64,000 nucleotides of DNA from Maribacter algarum (ex Zhang et al. 2020) (GTDB lineage: Bacteria; Bacteroidota; Bacteroidia; Flavobacteriales; Flavobacteriaceae), in NCBI RefSeq assembly GCF_005885635.1, contig NZ_VATY01000001.1:1984001-2048000 (forward strand), written 5' to 3'. Positions within the stretch are counted from its first letter, which is position 1; each line of letters begins with the position of its first letter. Below the pieces are notes generated by a model. The model had not been told where the DNA came from. It made no database searches and saw nothing but the letters and a program-made list of their open reading frames with translations. The position numbers and the translations under genes were made by a program. Shown here piece by piece: positions 43,727-53,269 of the stretch.

Positions 43727-44803
43727 ATGAAGAAGAACATATTTTTATTCGCTTTTCTAACTATTTTGTTTTCGTGCAGTAAGTCAACTACGCAAGACTC
43801 ACCGCAAAACCCTGACTCTGTCGAGATCGAAAATACCTCGACTGAATGGAGTATTCCGGTCGCTGAGGTTTTGGATGGAGGTCCTGGTAGAGATGGTATT
43901 CCCGCCTTGGAAAATCCGCAGATGGTGACGGCTGCAAATTCCTCTATTCTGTTTGATACGGATTTAATTTTGGGTTACAAGAACGGAGATGATATTCGGG
44001 CCTACCAACATATCGTATTGGATTGGCATGAAATTGTGAATGATAATATCGGTGATGTTTCTCTAGCAATTTCGTATTGTCCACTTACGGGAACAGGTAT
44101 TGGTTGGAATCGAATAATAGATGGCAAAGAAACAACTTTTGGGGTTTCAGGTTTACTATATCAAACGAATCTTATTCCCTTTGACCGAGCTACCAAAAGC
44201 AATTGGTCACAGATTTTGAACGAATCTGTTAACGGCAGTCTGGAAGGGAAAAAAGCTGAGTTGATTCAGTTGGTTGAAACAGATTGGAAAACCTGGAAAA
44301 CAATGTATCCGACAACTACACTCATAAATTTAAATAATACAGGTTTTTCAAGAACTTACGGAGTGTATCCTTATGGTGATTATCGAACCAGTGATAGTAG
44401 GTTTTTCTTTCCAACACCGAAAGACCCGAGATTACCTCTAAAAGAAAGAGTTCACACTATAATCGATGATGGCGATGCGAAAACTTATCGTTTTTCTAAT
44501 TTCGAAACAACAAATACCATTAAGGATTCATTTAAAGGTAAAAACTACTTAATAGTAGGTAATGCCAACTTTATTACTTCTTTTGAGCTGGATGCGAACC
44601 AAAATAGTTTGGAATACGAATATGTTTTTGATAACTCGTCAGATGTGATAGTTCAAGATAGTGAAGGGACACAATGGAATGTTTTTGGAGAAGCAATTTC
44701 AGGTCCTGGTCAAGGGCAAAAACTAGTGGCTTCAAAATCATTTATGGGGTATTGGTTTTCTATTCCGGCATTTTACACTACTGAGATATACAACAGTAAT
44801 TAA
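43727..44803 (+). CDS. DUF3179 lipoprotein
   Basis: 358 residues with a lipoprotein signal (LFSC, Cys17). The DUF3179 signature is AISYCPLTGTGIGWNR (about residues 123-138). This family often has a CPLC or selenocysteine-containing motif; here the second position is Thr, so only one cysteine remains. DRATKSNWSQILNESVNGSLEGKKAELIQ and LVASKSFMGYWFSIPAFY also fit the family. Its biochemical function is unknown. It is the last gene of the metal-handling cluster, five bases after the barrel gene, and is followed by a bidirectional terminator. Confidence 0.85.
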   Translation: MKKNIFLFAFLTILFSCSKSTTQDSPQNPDSVEIENTSTEWSIPVAEVLDGGPGRDGIPALENPQMVTAANSSILFDTDLILGYKNGDDIRAYQHIVLDWHEIVNDNIGDVSLAISYCPLTGTGIGWNRIIDGKETTFGVSGLLYQTNLIPFDRATKSNWSQILNESVNGSLEGKKAELIQLVETDWKTWKTMYPTTTLINLNNTGFSRTYGVYPYGDYRTSDSRFFFPTPKDPRLPLKERVHTIIDDGDAKTYRFSNFETTNTIKDSFKGKNYLIVGNANFITSFELDANQNSLEYEYVFDNSSDVIVQDSEGTQWNVFGEAISGPGQGQKLVASKSFMGYWFSIPAFYTTEIYNSN

Positions 44804-44823
44804 GAACAAAAACCCCCGTTATG

Positions 44824-44860
44824 AAAAAACCTCATTTGGATTTCCCAAACGAGGTTTTTA
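44824..44860. terminator. Bidirectional intrinsic terminator, DUF3179 gene / groL
   Basis: A stem AAAAACCTCATTTGG paired with CCAAACGAGGTTTTT (one mismatch) has A- and T-rich flanks. It lies between convergent genes. Confidence 0.85.
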
Positions 44861-44900
44861 CTTTATAAGCTATTATGCTCTATCTGAAGTAGATGTCGAC

Positions 44901-46634
<1,734 letters not shown>

Positions 46635-46635
<1 letters not shown>

Positions 46636-46913
46636 TAGATGATGGCTAAAATGTCACTTTCGCGCATCATCAGGTAATCAGTGCCTTCCAGCTTCAATTC
46701 TGTGCCAGCGTATTTTCCGTAAAGAACGGTATTACCAACTTTAACTGTAACAGCTTCATCTTTGGTGCCAGGACCAACAGCTACTACTTTTCCTTTTTGT
46801 GGTTTCTCTTTCGCCGTATCTGGAATATATATACCAGATGCCGTTTTCGTCTCGGCAGCCATGGGCTCGATGAGAACTCTATCTGCCAATGGTTTAATGC
46901 TAACTTTAGCCAT
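46635..46913 (-). CDS. groS: Co-chaperonin GroES
   Basis: 92 residues, heptameric lid of GroEL. Signatures are [12 protein letters not shown] at the N-terminus, a mobile loop around [31 protein letters not shown], and the C-terminal [16 protein letters not shown]. It precedes groL on the same strand. Upstream there is a -24/-12-like element at 46956-46970 and no CIRCE inverted repeat. secG lies further upstream behind a terminator, so groS-groL is probably an independent unit. Confidence 0.98.
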
Positions 46914-46955
46914 AGTCTTCTGTATTTAAATTGATTTAATATTTGGTTTTCTTAG

Positions 46956-46970
46956 ACAGAAATTATGCCA
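46956..46970 (-). promoter_or_regulatory. Putative sigma-54-type (-24/-12-like) promoter of groS-groL
   Basis: Minus-strand TGGCATAATTTCTGT matches TGGCA at -24 and has a G exactly ten bases after the GG. The -12 box is imperfect (CTGT rather than TTGC). It lies 43 bases before the groS start, which fits a start site about 30 bases upstream of the gene. A TGTCAG motif precedes it. Confidence 0.4.
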
Positions 46971-46994
46971 TTCCCTAGAAACTGACATATTGTA

Positions 46995-47032
46995 AAAATA
47001 AAAATGCCAGCTTGTCATTTGTGCTGGCATTT
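46995..47032 (-). terminator. Intrinsic terminator of secG
   Basis: On the minus strand a 10-bp stem AAATGCCAGC/GCTGGCATTT with an 11-base loop is followed by a T-rich tract (TTTTTATTTTT). It lies between secG and the groS promoter region. Confidence 0.8.
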
Positions 47033-47050
47033 CTAAGTGTATTTTATTTT

Positions 47051-47443
47051 TTATTCACTATCCGTAGTTGAATCATCTGACGTTGGCTCTGGAAGCGCGT
47101 CAGCTGGATTATCTACGGGGGCCGAATCTATTGGGTCATCTGGTAAAGTGTCATCTATTTGTTCTATTCCATCATCATTTAGCAACTTTGAATCTGCTCC
47201 TCCAAAATTTCCTTTAAGTGCCCAATTGGATGCTAAAATCAAAACGACCAACATAATAGCCAAAATCCATGTACTTTTGTCTAAGAAATCTCCAGTTTTC
47301 TTTACGCCTCCAACTACTTGGCTGCCGCCTCCACCAAAGGAAGAAGATAACCCACCACCCTTTGGGTTTTGTACCATAACAACCAACATCAACAGCAGAC
47401 AAACAATGATGATAAGAATTAAGAATATTGAAAATGTGCTCAT
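47051..47443 (-). CDS. secG: Preprotein translocase subunit SecG
   Basis: 130 residues with two membrane helices (about residues 4-23 and 58-76). Between them is the conserved VQNPKGGGLSSSFGGGGSQVVGGVKKTGDFLDKSTW. The tail is long and strongly acidic (DDTLPDDPIDSAPVDNPADALPEPTSDDSTTDSE), a feature of Bacteroidota SecG. It is the accessory subunit of the SecYEG channel. The gene starts two bases after the stop of the upstream TPR gene. A terminator follows it before groS. Confidence 0.95.
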   Translation of the reverse strand: MSTFSIFLILIIIVCLLLMLVVMVQNPKGGGLSSSFGGGGSQVVGGVKKTGDFLDKSTWILAIMLVVLILASNWALKGNFGGADSKLLNDDGIEQIDDTLPDDPIDSAPVDNPADALPEPTSDDSTTDSE

Positions 47444-47445
47444 TA

Positions 47446-48360
47446 CTAGATATTTTCTTGTTGTATTTTTTCTATCGCTCTAATTCGGTCTGCAAAGAAA
47501 CCACTTTTTTCCGGATATTTCAAACTTAAAATACGGTATGCTTGCATTGCTTTTTTGTACTTTTTTTGCTCTAAATAAACCTTTGCCAAGGTCTCTGTCA
47601 TAAGTTCATTTGCATCGAATTTTGCAGCTTTTTTAGTGTCTACTTTAGGAGATGGATTTTCGTTGGGTACAATTTTCGGGCTCTCCGCAATAAATTTATT
47701 GATTAGCTCGAATTTCTTTTCTTTTAAAATAGTTTTTTCAAGTTCAAAATCTTCGGATTTTGAGCTATTCATGTCGGTCTTTCGCTCAATCTTTTGTTTC
47801 GAAGTCAACTGAAGCCACTCGCTAAAAGAATACTTTTCTTTTTGCGTAAAGGTTAGCGGTTGGCCTATTTCCAGTTCTTTTTCCGCTTCTTTTTTTGCCT
47901 TTTTTATTTCAGCATCTACCTCAGGATCTTTTGATTTGAACAAGTTAGGATCTAATATATGATCAGCATCATCAATAGTTTGTGGCAAAGGTTCATCAAT
48001 AGATTTTTCAATAAGCATATCATTCTGTCTTACCTCTGGCACAACTTCTTCGGATACTATTTCAGTTTCAACCAAAGATGTTGATTTTCCCGAAATGGAA
48101 TCTGCTATAGAATTCTGTAAAAACTCATTTGAGGTAATGAAGTCAAAAAGTATATCTCTATCAGTAGTATAAGATGCCGCAACTTTTAGGGCATTATTGT
48201 ATTTGAAGCTGTTCCCGTTTTTTAATCCTTTCAAATAAACAGCTCGTGCGGCTTGAAAATAAGGAAACTCTGAAAGTACATCTTCTAACTGCTTCGTTTG
48301 TTCAGAAGAAATAAGTTCATTTGGGTTTTGTAAAATGTATGTGAAATCTTTTACGTTCAT
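47446..48360 (-). CDS. Cytoplasmic TPR-containing protein, unknown function
   Basis: 304 residues without a signal peptide. The N-terminal helical region (VKDFTYILQNPNELISSEQTKQLEDVLSEFPYFQAARAVYLKGL) resembles helical repeats. The middle (about 100-240) is charged, Lys/Glu-rich and probably disordered. It contains FSEWLQLTSKQKIER, and a C-terminal TPR unit follows (ETLAKVYLEQKKYKKAMQAYRILSLKYPEKSGFFADRIRAIEKI). Proteins of this layout sit between lptE and secG in other flavobacteria, as far as I recall. No function is known; the operon suggests envelope biogenesis. It lies six bases after lptE. Confidence 0.75.
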   Translation of the reverse strand: MNVKDFTYILQNPNELISSEQTKQLEDVLSEFPYFQAARAVYLKGLKNGNSFKYNNALKVAASYTTDRDILFDFITSNEFLQNSIADSISGKSTSLVETEIVSEEVVPEVRQNDMLIEKSIDEPLPQTIDDADHILDPNLFKSKDPEVDAEIKKAKKEAEKELEIGQPLTFTQKEKYSFSEWLQLTSKQKIERKTDMNSSKSEDFELEKTILKEKKFELINKFIAESPKIVPNENPSPKVDTKKAAKFDANELMTETLAKVYLEQKKYKKAMQAYRILSLKYPEKSGFFADRIRAIEKIQQENI

Positions 48361-48366
48361 TTCAAA

Positions 48367-48888
48367 TTACCAATCCGCAAGGGATGCATTAAAAATATCT
48401 TGAGTTATTCGTTCAAAAATAACTTCATGGGCTTCTGTTTTAACCGAAGATAACTGACTGCTAGCATCATAATCAAAGAAAAAAGAGAAACGCTGTTCAA
48501 AATCAGAATCTTCTTTCGTGTTATTTATAAAGCGAACATTGACCGCGACGGAAAGTCTATTTTGAGCAGCCGTTTGTTGCGCTGTTGCGCTCATAGGTGA
48601 AATCCTGTATTCTACTATCTCTCCTTCGTAAAGTAAATCACCACTTCCATTATTTACCAAATCTAGATTTGTTTGATTTAAAATGCGGTCTTGAAGGGCA
48701 AGGGTGAAATCACGATCCATGCCGGGTTCAAAAATTGAGCCAGGATTTTGAGCCGCATAATTCTGAAAGTAATTTACTTGAAAGGTTTCCGCAAGACCTG
48801 GATCGCCCCCAGTAAAATTGTAAATTCCACAGGAATTAATACTCAAGGCCAGAAGTATGCTAAGCAATATGTTTTTAAATATGCGCAC
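48367..48888 (-). CDS. lptE: LptE-family LPS-assembly lipoprotein
   Basis: 173 residues with a lipoprotein signal (INSC, Cys20) followed by GIYNFTGGDPGLAETFQVNYFQN, typical of Bacteroidota LptE. RDFTLALQDRILNQTNLDLVNNGSGDLLYEGEIVEYRISPM is the conserved core. LptE plugs the LptD barrel during insertion of lipopolysaccharide into the outer membrane. The start is GTG at 48888; an in-frame stop lies immediately upstream, so no longer form is possible, and no ATG precedes the signal sequence. It follows the sigma-54-type activator gene and precedes the TPR gene. Confidence 0.9.
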   Translation of the reverse strand: MRIFKNILLSILLALSINSCGIYNFTGGDPGLAETFQVNYFQNYAAQNPGSIFEPGMDRDFTLALQDRILNQTNLDLVNNGSGDLLYEGEIVEYRISPMSATAQQTAAQNRLSVAVNVRFINNTKEDSDFEQRFSFFFDYDASSQLSSVKTEAHEVIFERITQDIFNASLADW

Positions 48889-49015
48889 TTATCGGTATTT
48901 AGAATTCATAAGAAAATGGAAGATAGAAAAAAGAACAAATACTTATATACCAGCTTAACAATAGTTTAATGAAATATGTTCTTAAACGGGAATTCTATAA
49001 GGTCTTCTTTGGATG

Positions 49016-50284
49016 TTATAAATCGTACTGTTTGATTTTGCGATATAAAGTCCGTTCTGAAATACCTAATTCTGCTGCAGCAGCTTTTCGTTTTCCCCGG
49101 TTTCTTTCTAAGGATTTTTTTATCAATTCAATCTCTTTCTCTTGTAAAGATAAAGTCTCTTCTTCTTGAATTTCTTCGGCAAAATGATATTTGTCTTCTT
49201 GAACTGGCAGCTGAGTAATAGGTTCTTCATGCGTTTCAGGAAGTTGCAATACTTCTAAAGGATTGCTTTCTTGTTGAGGAATGTTTTCTTCTTCACTTCT
49301 ATAAATCTTGCGAATCAAACTCTCATTTTCTTCTTGAACTTTTCCAGAATCATTGTTATTTAACAGTTCAAGGGTTAGCTTTTTGAGATCATTTAAATCA
49401 CCTTTCATATCAAAAAGAACCTTGTACAATATTTCCCGCTCGGAACTGAAATCACTTTCTTTATTGTCACTACCCACAACGGCAGGTAGGTTTGACGTGC
49501 TGGCATTTGGTAAATAACCATTTAAAGTAAAGGCCGAAATACTTCGTTTTTCTTCGAGAACGGATACTTGTTCGGCTATATTTCGTAATTGACGAATGTT
49601 ACCCGGCCAGCGGTATTTTAATAATAATTCTCTTGCATCTTCTTCCAAACGAATCGTTGGCATTTTGTACTTCGTGCCAAAATCAGATGCAAATTTGCGA
49701 AACAGTAAATGAATATCGTCTTGACGTTCACGCAAAGGCGGAATATTGATTTCAACAGTACTTAACCTATAATATAAATCCTCACGAAACCTTTCTTTCT
49801 TAATTGCCTCGAACATTTTGATGTTAGTAGCTGCAACAATGCGAACATCTGTTTTTTGTACCTGTGAAGAACCAACCTTTAAAAACTCACCGTTCTCCAA
49901 CACCCGTAAAAGGCGAACTTGGGTAGTAAGCGGTAATTCACCAACTTCATCGAGAAAAATAGTTCCGCCATTGGCAACTTCGAAATAACCACTACGTGTG
50001 GAAGTAGCTCCTGTAAAGGCACCTTTTTCATGACCGAAAAGCTCACTGTCAATTGTACCTTCAGGAATAGCACCGCAGTTTACAGCAATATATTTTGCAT
50101 GTTTTCTATGGGATAAGGAGTGAATAATTTTAGGAATGGATTCCTTACCCACACCACTTTCGCCAGTTACTAAAACAGAAATATCGGTAGGAGCCACCTG
50201 AATTGCTTTTTCAATAGCACGATTCAGCTTAGGGTCATTACCTATAATTTCAAAACGTTGTTTTATTGATTGAATACTTTCCAT
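49016..50284 (-). CDS. Orphan sigma-54-dependent transcriptional activator (AAA+ and Fis HTH)
   Basis: 422 residues. The sigma-54-interacting AAA+ domain starts almost at the N-terminus, with Walker A GESGVGKE (41-48), the sigma-54 contact loop GAFTGA (88-93), Walker B TIFLDEVGELP (Asp112/Glu113) and WPGNIRQLRN. There is no receiver, GAF or PAS input domain. A long acidic linker (about 270-375) follows, and a C-terminal Fis-type helix-turn-helix (RGKRKAAAAELGISERTLYRKIKQYDL). How it is regulated is not visible; control by amount or by a partner protein is likely. It lies between miaB and lptE, upstream of secG and groS-groL, the last of which has a -24/-12-like promoter. Confidence 0.95.
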   Translation of the reverse strand: MESIQSIKQRFEIIGNDPKLNRAIEKAIQVAPTDISVLVTGESGVGKESIPKIIHSLSHRKHAKYIAVNCGAIPEGTIDSELFGHEKGAFTGATSTRSGYFEVANGGTIFLDEVGELPLTTQVRLLRVLENGEFLKVGSSQVQKTDVRIVAATNIKMFEAIKKERFREDLYYRLSTVEINIPPLRERQDDIHLLFRKFASDFGTKYKMPTIRLEEDARELLLKYRWPGNIRQLRNIAEQVSVLEEKRSISAFTLNGYLPNASTSNLPAVVGSDNKESDFSSEREILYKVLFDMKGDLNDLKKLTLELLNNNDSGKVQEENESLIRKIYRSEEENIPQQESNPLEVLQLPETHEEPITQLPVQEDKYHFAEEIQEEETLSLQEKEIELIKKSLERNRGKRKAAAAELGISERTLYRKIKQYDL

Positions 50285-50315
50285 GTCTTGTTATTACTTC
50301 GAATGAGGCAAACTT

Positions 50316-51746
50316 TTAATTGATTGCCTCTCCAATCAAAGTGGCTGAGGTGCAATCATTTATTTTTACATTTACAAAATCTCCAACTTTATAATTTTCC
50401 TTTGGAAAAACCACGACTGTGTTCTGTGAATTTCTTCCCATCCAATGAGCATCTGATTTTTTTGAGGTTCCTTCAATCAGGACTTCTTCAATATTTCCCA
50501 AATGCTCCTCAGTTCGATATTTACAATGTTCTCTCTGCAAGGCTATAATTTCCGCCAATCTTCTTTGTTTAATCTCCATAGGAACATCGTCTTCTAATTT
50601 TCTAGCAGCCATTGTTCCTGGTCTTTCAGAATAGAGATACATATATCCAAAATCATACTTTACATATTCCAAAGCTGCCAAAGTCGCTTGATGATCTTCC
50701 TCGGTTTCCGTTGGGAAGCCTGAAATCATATCTTGCGATATAGCACAATCAGGAAGTATCTCTCGTATATTATCAATGAGCTCAAAATATTCCTCAATCG
50801 TATGCAAACGATTCATTTCTTTTAAAATGCGATTGCTTCCACTTTGCACGGGTAAATGAATATGATTGCAAATATTATCGTATTTGGCCATGGTTCGAAT
50901 AACATCCAAAGTCATGTCCTGCGGATTTGAAGTTGAAAACCGAATGCGCATTCCAGGTTGTGCCTCAGCAACCATACCTAGTAGATTCGAAAAATCAACA
51001 GCGGTGGCTTTTTGCATTTCAGAGGCTTTTACAAAGTCCTTCTTCAATCCTCCGCCATACCATAGATAACTGTCAACATTTTGACCTAGGAGTGTAATTT
51101 CTTTAAATCCTTTTTCCCATAAATCATTAACTTCTTCCAAAATCGATTGTGGATCGCGACTTCGTTCTCGGCCTCTTGTAAATGGTACTACGCAAAAGGT
51201 ACACATGTTGTCACAACCACGGGTAATCGAAACTAAAGCACCTACACCATTTGTTTGTAATCGAACGGGGGCGATATCACCATAGGTTTCTTCTTTTGAA
51301 AGGATAACATTTACCGCATCTCTTCCGGCATCAACTTCTTTGATAAGGTTGGGAAGGTCTTTGTAAGCATCAGGCCCAACAACCATATCGACAATTTTCT
51401 CTTCCTCGAGCAATTTACTTTTTAAGCGTTCCGCCATGCATCCCAAAACGCCTACTTTTAAATGTGGCCTATGTTTCTTGATGGCGTTGAATTTTTCCAA
51501 GCGTTTGCGAACGGTCAATTCTGCCTTTTCTCGAATGGAACAGGTATTGACTAAAACTAAATCAGCATCTGCTAAGTTTTGGGTGGTATTAAACCCTTCT
51601 GTAGCCAAAATAGAAGCTACGATTTCACTGTCGGAAAAGTTCATTGCGCAGCCATAGCTTTCTATGTATAGCTTCCGTTTGTTCGTGGAATTTTTTTCTG
51701 CGGATAAAGAAGTACCCTGAATAGTTTCGTCGATTGCTTTTTCCAT
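50316..51746 (-). CDS. miaB: tRNA-2-methylthio-N6-dimethylallyladenosine synthase MiaB
   Basis: 476 residues. This radical-SAM methylthiotransferase adds the ms2 group to i6A37 of tRNAs reading UNN codons. The N-terminal UPF0004 domain carries the cluster cysteines in [23 protein letters not shown] and LGCMAERLK. The radical-SAM domain has [25 protein letters not shown] with CxxxCxx[15 protein letters not shown] follows, and a TRAM domain runs from about 410 to the end. A clear promoter precedes it, and it heads the run with the sigma-54-type activator. Confidence 0.98.
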   Translation of the reverse strand: MEKAIDETIQGTSLSAEKNSTNKRKLYIESYGCAMNFSDSEIVASILATEGFNTTQNLADADLVLVNTCSIREKAELTVRKRLEKFNAIKKHRPHLKVGVLGCMAERLKSKLLEEEKIVDMVVGPDAYKDLPNLIKEVDAGRDAVNVILSKEETYGDIAPVRLQTNGVGALVSITRGCDNMCTFCVVPFTRGRERSRDPQSILEEVNDLWEKGFKEITLLGQNVDSYLWYGGGLKKDFVKASEMQKATAVDFSNLLGMVAEAQPGMRIRFSTSNPQDMTLDVIRTMAKYDNICNHIHLPVQSGSNRILKEMNRLHTIEEYFELIDNIREILPDCAISQDMISGFPTETEEDHQATLAALEYVKYDFGYMYLYSERPGTMAARKLEDDVPMEIKQRRLAEIIALQREHCKYRTEEHLGNIEEVLIEGTSKKSDAHWMGRNSQNTVVVFPKENYKVGDFVNVKINDCTSATLIGEAIN

Positions 51747-51778
51747 CTATATAGAAATCCTTGTAAGTAAGTGGATCG

Positions 51779-51811
51779 CAAAGATAGGGCTAAATACAAT
51801 TTTATGACAAA
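51779..51811 (-). promoter_or_regulatory. Promoter of miaB
   Basis: On the minus strand TTTG, a 21-base spacer and TATCTTTG fit the Bacteroidota consensus exactly in both boxes. The leader before the miaB start is about 28 bases. Confidence 0.7.
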
Positions 51812-51895
51812 TTGACAGTTGTAAATTTAACTAAAACCCGCGCAACGCGATACCCTTGTCAGTATCCTAAAAGAGCAACCCAATAAATAATTGTT

Positions 51896-53197
51896 ATGAA
51901 AAAGATAGGATTACTTCTAATCGCGATGGTGTTTTTTCAGTCTTGTGATTTAGACAATCAAGTGTCTTCACTTGATACCATGCAAACGTATCTAATTGCA
52001 ACTCCTTTGAAAAGCAATTTGGTTACATTCAAAGAAGAGGCAGTCGCAATTGCTGACCCTGTTCCGATTATTGAGTCGGGAAAAATTTATGCTTATAAAA
52101 ACTACGTTTTTGTGAATGATGTGTATCGTGGATTCCACATTTTGGATAACACGAATCCTTCTTCTCCGCAGAATATCGGTTTTATAAAACTGGAAGGGAA
52201 TAATGATATATCAATTAAAGATGATCGTTTATATGCTGATAGTTATGGAGACCTAGTGATTATGGATATATCGGATATTGAAAACATCAAGTTTGCCAAA
52301 CGCATGGAAAATGCCATCTACCAAGAGTTTTGGTGCACCGTAGGTTTCGATGTGGCATGGCCTGAAGCTGATGCCTTTGACTACAGTGATTTTGATGCGA
52401 GTAGAGATGCTTTAACTGGCTGGGAGGTAAATGAAGTACGAATGTCGACTGCGGATTTTGAGAGCAAGTACGGTTCAACAAGAACTGATGTATTTTTGGC
52501 AAACGACTCCGCCGCTGAAACCAATGTTCCAACTAGTTCTACTACAGGTCAAGGTGGTTCTTTTGCACGATTTAAAATAGTATCCGATTACCTTTATGCG
52601 GTCGAACCCTGGAGTATCAATGTTTTTGATATTTCAGATTTGGACAATCCCAAGGTATTAGAAGAAGTTTATGCTCAAGGAAACATAGAAACCATATTCA
52701 ATCAAGGTGATATTCTGTTTTTAGGAGGCACTCAAGGAATGTACATTTATGATATTTCTTCACCCGATAAACCTACCTATGTTTCAGAATTCACCCACGG
52801 CAGAGCATGTGACCCAGTTGTTGTAAGCGGTGATTATGCTTTTGTTACTTTAAGAAGCAGTAATTTTTGTGGTGATGATATCGAAAGTGGGCTCTATATA
52901 GTAGATGTCTCTGATTTGACCAATCCGACTTTGAGTAAAACCTACCCGATGACGGAACCGTATGGTTTGGGAATTAAGGAAGAAAAACTATTCATATGCG
53001 ATGGGCCTGACGGACTTAAAGTTTATGATAAAACAGATATTAATAATCTAGTGCAGTTAAATCATTTTGAGGATATCAATACCTATGATGTGATACCATT
53101 ATCTAATTCCTTATTAATGATAGGAGAGAAGGTGCTATATCAATATGAATATCTCGATAATGAAATACGCTTATTAAGCGCTTTTGACTTGAACTAG
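51896..53197 (+). CDS. LVIVD-repeat beta-propeller lipoprotein
   Basis: 433 residues with a lipoprotein signal (FQSC, Cys16). The mature protein consists of LVIVD-type propeller repeats, each ending in a D-[IV]-[ST]-[DN]-x-x-x-[PI] turn: GFHILDNTNPSSPQNIG, LVIMDISDIENIKF, INVFDISDLDNPKVLEE, MYIYDISSPDKPTYVSE, LYIVDVSDLTNPTLSKT and LKVYDKTDINNLVQLNHF. That is about six blades. Such proteins are surface or periplasmic, and their ligands are mostly unknown. The gene is monocistronic. Its terminator hairpin lies inside the convergent gene. Confidence 0.85.
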   Translation: MKKIGLLLIAMVFFQSCDLDNQVSSLDTMQTYLIATPLKSNLVTFKEEAVAIADPVPIIESGKIYAYKNYVFVNDVYRGFHILDNTNPSSPQNIGFIKLEGNNDISIKDDRLYADSYGDLVIMDISDIENIKFAKRMENAIYQEFWCTVGFDVAWPEADAFDYSDFDASRDALTGWEVNEVRMSTADFESKYGSTRTDVFLANDSAAETNVPTSSTTGQGGSFARFKIVSDYLYAVEPWSINVFDISDLDNPKVLEEVYAQGNIETIFNQGDILFLGGTQGMYIYDISSPDKPTYVSEFTHGRACDPVVVSGDYAFVTLRSSNFCGDDIESGLYIVDVSDLTNPTLSKTYPMTEPYGLGIKEEKLFICDGPDGLKVYDKTDINNLVQLNHFEDINTYDVIPLSNSLLMIGEKVLYQYEYLDNEIRLLSAFDLN

Positions 53198-53219
53198 TAG
53201 TTGCTGTTTTATTTTGATT

Positions 53220-53269
53220 AAAAAGTTACTTCAGTGATATCATCGGTATCTTATCTGAAGTAACTTTTT
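53220..53269 (+). terminator. Intrinsic terminator of the LVIVD gene, embedded in the convergent gene
   Basis: A 15-bp perfect stem (AAAAAGTTACTTCAG at 53220-53234, complement at 53255-53269) with a 20-base loop ends in TTTTT. It spans the last codons of the opposing Asp-box protein gene and works in both directions. Confidence 0.8.

Noticed and set aside
43727-44803. Selenoprotein form of the DUF3179 protein
   Set aside because: The motif reads CPLTGTG with an ordinary Thr codon; no in-frame TGA lies at the expected position.
46914-47000. CIRCE (HrcA operator) upstream of groS
   Set aside because: No TTAGCACTC-N9-GAGTGCTAA inverted repeat is present; only the -24/-12-like element was found.
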